From G963668185 sp963668185 (GTDB lineage: Bacteria; Chloroflexota; Dehalococcoidia; Lucifugimonadales; G963668185): a stretch of 64,000 nucleotides of DNA. Below are positions 42,128 through 48,058 of this stretch, in pieces. Location: contig OY764162.1 in assembly GCA_963668185.1 (NCBI GenBank), positions 2,666,001 to 2,730,000 on the forward strand, read 5' to 3'. Each line of letters opens with the position of its first letter. Position 1 is the stretch's first letter. Made by a program: the position numbers and the translations under genes. The notes below the pieces were generated by a model. The model was not told the DNA's origin, searched no databases, and worked only from the letters and a program-made list of their open reading frames with translations.

Positions 42128-43549
42128 TCAGCCCGCGCTCAGTATAGACGAAAACGGCCGCGCCTCCTCGAACGCCGCCGACGCCGCGATCACTGTGCTC
42201 TCGCCCCCGAACCGGCCCACCACGTGCAGCCCGATCGGCAGCCCGTCAGAAGATAACCCGCACGGAACGCTGGCCGCCGTGTGCCCGATCATGTTGATCG
42301 GGTACGTGAACGGCGTATAGCCGCTGAACCAGTGCACCCGCTTGCCCGCAATCACCTCCGGCGGCTCGCCCACCGGGAACGCCGTCGTCGCCATCGTCGG
42401 GCTCAGCAGCACGTCGTACCGCTCGAACAGGTCCGCAAACTGCGCCTTCAGCACGTCCACGTACCCCAGCGCCCGCGCGTACTCCGTCCCCGTGACCGCC
42501 TTCCCCTGCTCGAAGAAGTCCCGCCCGTACTCCGTAAGCTCGTCCTCGCGCCCATCCACGTAGTCCGCGACTCCCGCGTACGCCGATACTTTGAACAGCG
42601 CCCAGAACGGCTCGAACGCGCCCTCCAGCGAAACGTCCGCCTCCTCCACCGAGCAGCCCATCTCCTCGAACGCCCGCGCCGCCCGCTCGCACGTCTCCGC
42701 CACCTCCGGGTCCACCGTCGCGTACCCGTAGTCCGCGCTCCAGCCGACCCGCAGCCCGCTCACGCCACGGTCAGCCGCCGCCAGGTAGTCCTCCGGCTCG
42801 TCCCGCAGCGACCCCGGGTCCTCCGCGTCGTACCCCGCCAGCGCCTGAAGGTACAGAGCCGCGTCCCGCACCGTCCGCGTCATCGGCCCCGACTGGCTGA
42901 ACAGGTTCGCGACTCGCGGCAGCATCGGCGCGCCCGTCACGCGCGGCACCCGGCCCTGCGACGGCTTGATCCCGTACACCCCGCAGTAGCTCGACGGTAT
43001 CCTGATTGAGCCCCCGCCGTCGCTCCCCGACGACACCGTGCACAGCCCCGCCGCCAGCGCCGCCCCCGCGCCCCCGCTCGACCCGCCCGGCGTCCGATCC
43101 GTGTTCCACGGGTTCCTGCCGTGGTCGCCCAGCCGGTTCATCGTGTGCCCCAGCAGCCCGAACTCCGGCGTGTTCGTCTTCCCCAGCATCACCGCGCCCG
43201 CGCTCAGCGTCCGCCGCACCACCGCCGAGTCCGCATCCGGCACCCGGTCCTCGAACAGCAGCGACCCGCTCGTCGTCCGCACCCCCGCCGTCATCTCCAG
43301 GTCCTTGATCGACACCGGCACCCCGTGCAGCGGCCCCAGCTCGTCGCCCCGCATCACCGCCGACTCCGCCTCCCGAGCCGCGTCCAGCGCCGACTCAGGC
43401 GTCACCGTAAGATACGAGTTCAGCGACCCGTCCAGCCGCTCGATCCTCTCCAGAAACACCTCCGCGACCTCCACCGGCGAAACCTCCCGCCGAGCGATCA
43501 TCCCCCTAAGCTCCAAAGCCGAAACAAACGCCAACTCATCCTTAGTCAC
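42128..43549 (-). CDS. amidase, amidase-signature family
   Basis: 473 aa from GTG 43549, which has GAGGTG 6 bases upstream; the longer frame (to 43633) translates a dispersed repeat. Ser-cisSer-Lys triad region: Lys82 in VPVSIKDLE, the Gly/Ser-rich GGSSGGAGAALAAG and the nucleophile segment GSDGGGSIRIP. Family hydrolyses amides such as aryl or alkyl amides; GatA is a relative, but no gatB or gatC is present. The C-terminal part INMIGHTAASVPCGLSSDGLPIGL is typical. Confidence 0.92.
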   Translation of the reverse strand: MTKDELAFVSALELRGMIARREVSPVEVAEVFLERIERLDGSLNSYLTVTPESALDAAREAESAVMRGDELGPLHGVPVSIKDLEMTAGVRTTSGSLLFEDRVPDADSAVVRRTLSAGAVMLGKTNTPEFGLLGHTMNRLGDHGRNPWNTDRTPGGSSGGAGAALAAGLCTVSSGSDGGGSIRIPSSYCGVYGIKPSQGRVPRVTGAPMLPRVANLFSQSGPMTRTVRDAALYLQALAGYDAEDPGSLRDEPEDYLAAADRGVSGLRVGWSADYGYATVDPEVAETCERAARAFEEMGCSVEEADVSLEGAFEPFWALFKVSAYAGVADYVDGREDELTEYGRDFFEQGKAVTGTEYARALGYVDVLKAQFADLFERYDVLLSPTMATTAFPVGEPPEVIAGKRVHWFSGYTPFTYPINMIGHTAASVPCGLSSDGLPIGLHVVGRFGGESTVIAASAAFEEARPFSSILSAG

Positions 43550-43599
43550 ATCAATCACCTCGCCTTCCGTCAAACAAACCGCGGCCCAATCCAAAAACC

Positions 43600-43698
43600 G
43601 TAGGGGCCGTTCGCGAACGGCCCAATCCCGCACGGCAGATTAACACCCCTCGACCCGCACTCCAGCATTGCCGTCATACCGGCGGGGGCCGGTATCCA
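43600..43698. repeat. two palindromic repeats before the DUF4268 gene
   Basis: gtaggggccgttcgcgaacg element at 43600-43623 and a cgtcataccggcgggggccg/gtatcc hairpin at about 43671-43698. Confidence 0.6.
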
Positions 43699-43785
43699 GA
43701 GGGGCCGGGGGAACTCCGCCTCTGCTAAACTCCGTAGATATCCTATTGGCAGCTAGGTACGTCTGCCAACAAAGGAAAGCAAACC

Positions 43786-44742
43786 ATGACCAGTGTAGTA
43801 GAACTCGCAAACATCGAGAATGTCGATATTCGCCGTGCTTGGCCCAACGAAGCTTCGAACTTCACCCCATGGCTCGCCGAGAACCTCGACAGGCTGGGCA
43901 ACGCCTTGGGCTTGGAATTGGAACTGCTGGGCCGGGAGGCAGAGGTAGGACCATTCAAGCTGGACATCCTCGCCCAGGAGACTGGCACTAATCGCAAAGT
44001 GATAGTCGAGAACCAACTTGAGATTACTGATCATAGTCATCTCGGACAGTTGCTCACATACGCCTCAGGGTACGATGCTAAGGTTATCGTATGGGTAGCT
44101 GGTCAGTTTAAGGACGAGTACCGCCAAGCCCTGGACTGGCTGAATCAGCTATCGCCAGAGGACATCGAGTTCTTCGGAGTCGTTGTCGAACTTTGGCAAA
44201 TTGGAGATTCTGCGCCTGCTCCGCACTTCAAAGTCATCTCATCACCCAACGACTGGCAAAAGGACTGGCAAAAGGGCAGGATGAGCCCAACTTCTGCCCC
44301 GTCGGAACGCAACGAACGCTATCGCAGATTCTTCCAAGACCTTATCGATACCCTAAGGCAAGAACACGGATTCACGAATGCGCGAAAGGGGCAGCCACAG
44401 AATTGGTATACCTTTTCGTCTGGCGTCAGCGGATTCAATTACTCAACTTTCTTTGCATCTGACAATATGGCTAAGGTAGGAATCTACATCGACTGTGGCC
44501 AGAAGGAGCAGAATGAGGAGTACTTCGAGCAATTGAGGGAGCAGCAGGATTCGTTGGGCACGACCTTCGACGAACCGCTGCAATGGCTCAGACTGGACAA
44601 TCGACGAGCATGCAGGATCGTGGTTCAAACTCCCGGTAGCATTGACGACGACGATGAAGCTCTAAATCACATCCACGACTGGATGATCCAGAACGTCATG
44701 AGGTTCAAAACTGTCTTCGGTCCCAAGCTAAGCGAACTCTAG
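43786..44742 (+). CDS. DUF4268 protein with N-terminal PD-(D/E)XK nuclease-like domain
   Basis: 318 aa. ATG 43786 after AAGGAAA. The N-terminal ~130 residues have the nuclease-like FKLDILAQETGTNRKV followed by VENQLEITDHSHLGQLLTYA (D ... ExQ layout). The C-terminal domain (from about residue 175, ERYRRFFQDLIDTLRQEH) is DUF4268, with WYTFSSG and VGIYIDC. Base composition is lower in GC than the neighbours. Proteins of this type are often found near restriction or defence genes, but no partner is seen here. Its function is not known. Confidence 0.75.
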   Translation: MTSVVELANIENVDIRRAWPNEASNFTPWLAENLDRLGNALGLELELLGREAEVGPFKLDILAQETGTNRKVIVENQLEITDHSHLGQLLTYASGYDAKVIVWVAGQFKDEYRQALDWLNQLSPEDIEFFGVVVELWQIGDSAPAPHFKVISSPNDWQKDWQKGRMSPTSAPSERNERYRRFFQDLIDTLRQEHGFTNARKGQPQNWYTFSSGVSGFNYSTFFASDNMAKVGIYIDCGQKEQNEEYFEQLREQQDSLGTTFDEPLQWLRLDNRRACRIVVQTPGSIDDDDEALNHIHDWMIQNVMRFKTVFGPKLSEL

Positions 44743-45037
44743 TCACAGCCCACCACGTGCAGGGGGCGCTTCGCGAAGCCCCCGCCCTCTCCAGAACCCC
44801 GTCATTCCGGCATTCACGCGCCAGCGTGAACCGGGGCCAGCCGGAATCCAGCAGGGCGGGCGGGGCCACCGCCCTTCCTCCTGTCATTCCGATCGAGCGA
44901 AGCAGCCCTCTGTCGTTCCGAGTCCCCCGAGGAACCTACAGCCTCACGCCCTCCACAAACGCCCGCCCCCATCAACCAACCGCCCGTCCGCTCCCCACTC
45001 GCCACTATTCACTATCCACCATCCACTCCCCCTCCCC
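44743..45037. repeat. repeat-rich intergenic region
   Basis: ggggcgcttcgcgaagcccc hairpin at about 44762-44781, a ccggcattcacgcgccagcg...ccggaatcc element at about 44802-44852, and a ctgtcattccgatcgagcga element from about 44880 containing a second gtcgttccgagtcccccgag segment. The last ~60 bp before the next promoter are low-complexity (cactattcactatccaccat). No gene supported. Confidence 0.6.
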
Positions 45038-45076
45038 TTGACACACTGGTACGCGCCCGCTATCCTAGAACCCATG
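45038..45076 (+). promoter_or_regulatory. leaderless promoter
   Basis: TTGACA at 45038-45043, 17-bp spacer, TATCCT at 45061-45066, then agaaccc and ATG 45074. The expected transcript start falls on or next to the start codon and there is no ribosome-binding site, so the mRNA is probably leaderless. Confidence 0.65.
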
Positions 45077-46327
45077 GATACCGGAGCGCACACCATATCA
45101 CCAATACAACGCATCGTCCGAGAAGAAACCGACGACGGCAGACTCATCGTCCGTTTCCTAGTCGCCGCCATGCAGGACCAGATCCGCGGCGCCAAGCCCT
45201 ACCACAGGCTAGACGCCGCGCGCCAACTCATCAAACTCGGCTTCGAAGAAGCCAAAGAGTTCGCCTCCATCAAACCCCTTCCCCAGTCTGGCGGAGCCTG
45301 CCCCGAGTCCCTCGAGGGGGAAGGACGGGATGGGGCTCCCACAGACACCCTCGACACCACCGGCCTAAACCCCGACCTCGCACGCTTCATACGAGCCGAG
45401 ACCGACGGAGGACGTCAAGCCATACGATTCCTCATAGACGTCATGCTAGGCTTCATGCCCGGCTTCGGCCCCCACCACCGCATAGACGCCGCCAAAGAAC
45501 TGCTGCGCCGAGGCTTCGACGACGCACCCGGCCCCCTAGACCACGACACCTACGCCGACGCAGAACTAAACCCCCTTCCCCAGTCTGCTGGAGCCTCCCT
45601 CAAACCCCTTCCCCAGTCCGCTGGAGCCTCCCTCAAACCCCTTCCCCAGTCTGCTGGGGAAGGCCGGGATGGGGTTCCCGACATCCTAGCCGGCTACGAA
45701 CCCCCGTACTCCAACACATACGGCCACAGCGGAGACACCGGCTTCGACAATCGAGCCGTCTCCAAAGCGACAGACGCCCTGCTGGACGCCGTCGGCAGGC
45801 GCCCGACGCCCCCGGACCCCAGAGTCGTTTACCCCTCCAAACGCGGCAGCATCATCATACACAACGGAGAGGAGCACTACTTCAGCGAACACGCCCGGCC
45901 GGCCGTCGAAAGGTCCATAGCGGCCGGCGAAATCATAGACGCGGTCAAGCGCATCCGCGAATCATGCCGCGGCCCCATCCGCATCGCGTGCCGCCACGGC
46001 ACAGCATCCTGCGACTGCGAATCCGACCCCTGGGCCGAACACCCCAACGACCCGCACGCCCCCGGCGCCGAACCCCCCGACGGCTCACCCGACCCGTCTG
46101 ACCCCTTCCCCAGTCTGCTGGGGAAGGCCGGGATGGGGTCCTCCGACAACCCCTCCGTCATTCCCGCGAAGGCGGGAATCCATCCGCCCGAACCCGCCGA
46201 AGTCGAACCCGACCCGTCTGACCCCTTCCCCAGTCTGCTGGGGAAGGCCGGGATGGGGTCGGCCGGCGCGTCTCACACCGAACCCGCCGATGACCCACCC
46301 GCCACCCCGGCAGAAAACCCGCCCTGA
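45074..46327 (+). CDS. unknown protein with an internal domain duplication and in-frame dispersed repeats
   Basis: 417 aa from ATG 45074; the frame opens further upstream but the promoter sets the start. Two related ~45-residue units are visible, EETDDGRLIVRFLVAAM...HRLDAARQLIKLGF and AETDGGRQAIRFLIDVM...HRIDAAKELLRRGF. A third region has HNGEEHYFSEHARPAVE and a Cys/His-rich CRHGTASCDCES. Between and after these, the gene is interrupted by at least six copies of the cccttccccagtctgctggg repeat and one cattcccgcgaaggcgggaa repeat, all leaving the frame open. I do not recognise the family. The Pro-rich C-terminal ~100 residues are mostly repeat-derived and likely disordered. Confidence 0.7.
   Translation: MDTGAHTISPIQRIVREETDDGRLIVRFLVAAMQDQIRGAKPYHRLDAARQLIKLGFEEAKEFASIKPLPQSGGACPESLEGEGRDGAPTDTLDTTGLNPDLARFIRAETDGGRQAIRFLIDVMLGFMPGFGPHHRIDAAKELLRRGFDDAPGPLDHDTYADAELNPLPQSAGASLKPLPQSAGASLKPLPQSAGEGRDGVPDILAGYEPPYSNTYGHSGDTGFDNRAVSKATDALLDAVGRRPTPPDPRVVYPSKRGSIIIHNGEEHYFSEHARPAVERSIAAGEIIDAVKRIRESCRGPIRIACRHGTASCDCESDPWAEHPNDPHAPGAEPPDGSPDPSDPFPSLLGKAGMGSSDNPSVIPAKAGIHPPEPAEVEPDPSDPFPSLLGKAGMGSAGASHTEPADDPPATPAENPP
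45275..45336. repeat. in-frame composite repeat in the 45074 gene
   Basis: ccccttccccagtctggcgg start, then a gagtccctcgagggggaagg segment, then acgggatgggg. Looks like one family inserted into another. Translated as LPQSGGACPESLEGEGRDG. Confidence 0.65.
45570..45674. repeat. in-frame tandem repeat, two 33-bp units plus one full element
   Basis: Units begin at about 45570 and 45604 (ccccttccccagtctgctgg + agcctccctcaaa, 33 bp) and lead into a full 38-bp element at 45637-45674. Translated as LPQSAGASLKP twice, then LPQSAGEGRDG. Confidence 0.75.
46087..46260. repeat. exact 54-bp direct duplication carrying the palindromic repeat, in frame
   Basis: 46087-46140 and 46207-46260 are identical, start to start 120 bp. 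Each contains the full ccccttccccagtctgctgg element, here read in a different frame from the upstream copies (DPFPSLLGKAGMG). Between them is a cattcccgcgaaggcgggaa element (46156-46182). Confidence 0.8.
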
Positions 46328-46462
46328 TGCCCTCAGGTGTAGAGGCGCTTCGCGCCGCGCCATCTGTCATTCCCGCATTCCTGCGACAGCAGGAACCCGG
46401 GGCTGGCGGGAATCCAGTTGAGCGGGGAGTCACGCCTTCCAACCGCCGCAACGGCGGAGGAG

Positions 46463-46490
46463 TGTTACACAGGGGGCGGCCTGTGTAACA
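46463..46490. terminator. perfect 11-bp inverted repeat between convergent genes
   Basis: TGTTACACAGG (46463-46473), six-base loop, CCTGTGTAACA (46480-46490). Located in a 194-bp gap that also holds gaggcgcttcgcgccgcgcc (about 46344) and cattcccgcattcctgcgac...ggcgggaatcc (about 46368-46413) repeats. Could be a bidirectional terminator or an operator; no T-tract. Confidence 0.5.
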
Positions 46491-46521
46491 TCGTGGGTGG
46501 GCGCGTTATAGACTGCCGGCC

Positions 46522-46899
46522 TCAGTTCGTGATGTACGTGTGCGTGATGACTTCCCAGACGTGGCCGTCTGCGCACTCGAAGTAGAAGCCGCGCCCGTTG
46601 TGCTCGTAGTTGATCTTGCCGTCCGTTCGAGAGCGCGGTCCGCTCCCGTAAACGACTCCCTCGTCCTTGATGCGCTGCAGGACCTCGTCGAACTCCTCGT
46701 CAGAGGCCAGGAAGCAGTAGTGGTTGGACTGCGGGTTGTCCGAGTTGTCGAAGTCCAGCGTCAGCATGTCGTTGACCTTGACCGGCGCGAAGTGCCCCCA
46801 CGGCCCTTCGTACGTGAGCCCGAACAGCTTGGCGATGAACTTAGCGGACTTCTCCTTGTCGTAGGCCGGAACGATCGTGTGGTCTAGCTGCAATGCCAT
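46522..46899 (-). CDS. VOC-family (glyoxalase/bleomycin-resistance fold) protein
   Basis: 125 aa. ATG 46899 with AGGAGG 6 bases upstream. betaalphabetabetabeta pattern: LQLDHTIVPAYDKEKSAKFIAKLFGL, LTLDFDN, HYCFLASDEEFDEVLQRIKDEG, and the C-terminal GRGFYFECADGHVWEVIT with the conserved metal-site Glu (WEVIT). His6 in LDHTIV is the usual first ligand. Substrate unknown; the family includes dioxygenases, lyases and resistance proteins. Confidence 0.85.
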   Translation of the reverse strand: MALQLDHTIVPAYDKEKSAKFIAKLFGLTYEGPWGHFAPVKVNDMLTLDFDNSDNPQSNHYCFLASDEEFDEVLQRIKDEGVVYGSGPRSRTDGKINYEHNGRGFYFECADGHVWEVITHTYITN

Positions 46900-46920
46900 G
46901 CGGCGCCTCCTGGGTGTACC

Positions 46921-46954
46921 GTTTCGTTAGTGGTAAGCTTGCTGAAACCGTTCG
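46921..46954. repeat. variant of the ttcgtggtgagcctgtcgaa repeat family
   Basis: gtttcgttagtggtaagctt then gctgaaaccgttcg; gtttc and gaaac are complementary. It immediately precedes the ribosome-binding site of the 45-residue ORF. Confidence 0.5.
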
Positions 46955-46965
46955 TGAGGAGCAAA

Positions 46966-47103
46966 ATGCGCAAATTGGTCCCCACTTTGCTGATTCTCCC
47001 GCCGCTCATTGGCATTTTTGCGGTTACGATCTGGTTCTCAATGAAGAACTTGGAATGGGCATTCAGGTTGGTCACGGGCATTATTTTCAGCATGTGGGAA
47101 TAG
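46966..47103 (+). CDS. 45-residue membrane peptide
   Basis: ATG 46966 with GAGGAG 5 bases upstream. Basic start MRKLVP, a first hydrophobic helix TLLILPPLIGIFAVTIWF, then MKNLEWAF and a second hydrophobic stretch LVTGIIFSMW ending in E. Stop at 47101-47103, convergent with the 210-residue membrane protein, 2 bp apart. Good ribosome-binding site and topology support it; no known family. Confidence 0.5.
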   Translation: MRKLVPTLLILPPLIGIFAVTIWFSMKNLEWAFRLVTGIIFSMWE

Positions 47104-47105
47104 CT

Positions 47106-47738
47106 CTAGAACCCTTGAATATCCACTCCGATGGACACCATGTACATGGCGACCATGATAGCGACAATAAGGCCTGCTACAAGCCACGAGTACGCGATGA
47201 TAAAGGGGACCAAGTAGCCGTAGTTCAGTGCGTCTGGGATAGTTGTATCGTCAATTGACGAATTCCGGAAATGCACTTCGTCGTACCTGTCCGATCGGTA
47301 CATTCGATAAAGCCATCTGGCTGATATGAACATCGTGACTCCGCAAGCCAAAGTTAAGGCTCCGAGCAACACAGTTGCGAAGATTGCAGAGCCAATGCTT
47401 GCATCAGGAGCGACGTATCCGGTCTCAGTGCCAAGTGTGTACTCCCAAATCCACATGCTCTCCAAAGCAAATCCCGCAGCTGCTCCGATGCAGATTGCGT
47501 AGGCGAAGAAGTAGATGACCACCATGGCAGCGGAAGGGAGGCAGCGCCCGAAGATTCGAGCAACCACGTAAGGCCAAGGGAAGATGAACGCGCCAAAAGC
47601 CATGCCAGCCACAGCGAACTGCAAGACTTCTCGTTTCCTGACGAACGCAAATGTCGTGCAGAGTAGGCAAGAGACTATTGCTGTCACTGCCCCTGCGGTG
47701 GCCAGCAGAGCTAGGGCAAATATGGTCATTATGCCCAT
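47106..47738 (-). CDS. multi-pass membrane protein of unknown function
   Basis: 210 aa with about five or six transmembrane segments: MTIFALALLATAGAVTAIV, FAVAGMAFGAFIFPWPYVV, AAMVVIYFFAYAICIGAAAG, SAIFATVLLGALTLACGVTM, LVPFIIAYSWLVAGLIVAI-type. A charged cytoplasmic loop RWLYRMYRSDRYDEVHF lies before the last. Base composition is lower in GC than the flanks. No family recognised. It lies 19 bp downstream of a Phd/YefM antitoxin-like gene on the same strand, where a toxin gene would normally sit. Confidence 0.6.
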   Translation of the reverse strand: MGIMTIFALALLATAGAVTAIVSCLLCTTFAFVRKREVLQFAVAGMAFGAFIFPWPYVVARIFGRCLPSAAMVVIYFFAYAICIGAAAGFALESMWIWEYTLGTETGYVAPDASIGSAIFATVLLGALTLACGVTMFISARWLYRMYRSDRYDEVHFRNSSIDDTTIPDALNYGYLVPFIIAYSWLVAGLIVAIMVAMYMVSIGVDIQGF

Positions 47739-47757
47739 GCGCTACGCTCCACGAGGC

Positions 47758-47994
47758 TTAAGGTGTAATGGGAGAGACGATATCGCCGTGAATCTGGATG
47801 ATGTCCCGGTAGCGTCCGAATGGGGTGCTTGGCTTCTTACTGTAAGGCGCCAACTTGGAGACAGGCCGGCCGTGCTTGGTGATCACGATCTCTTCGCCGG
47901 TCTCCGCCACCTCGTCCATAAGCTTCAGGCACCTTGCCTTGAACTCGGATGCCTTGATCGTCCGGGAACTTGTGATACTGCTGTCTTTGGGCAT
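47758..47994 (-). CDS. Phd/YefM-type antitoxin without an adjacent toxin
   Basis: 78 aa. ATG 47994 with a GAGGGCGG-type site upstream. Antitoxin fold: RTIKASEFKARCLKLMDEVAETGEEIVITKHGRPVSKLAPY, then PFGRYRDIIQIHGDIVSPI, the C-terminal pattern seen in VapB-like partners of PIN toxins. No PIN, RelE or Doc gene lies on either side. It may be orphaned or act in trans. Confidence 0.82.
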   Translation of the reverse strand: MPKDSSITSSRTIKASEFKARCLKLMDEVAETGEEIVITKHGRPVSKLAPYSKKPSTPFGRYRDIIQIHGDIVSPITP

Positions 47995-48058
47995 CGTTCA
48001 CCGCCCTCTGTGGTGTGAACGCAATCTTAGCATGGCGATGGACGCCACCCCTCAGCCG

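Noticed and set aside
42281..43009. Plus-strand ORF opposite the amidase gene
   Set aside because: Arg/Pro-rich shadow of the amidase coding sequence.
43786..44742. Restriction endonuclease of a complete R-M system
   Set aside because: The nuclease-like motif is there, but no methyltransferase or specificity gene is adjacent; the methylase fragments lie 18 kb away.
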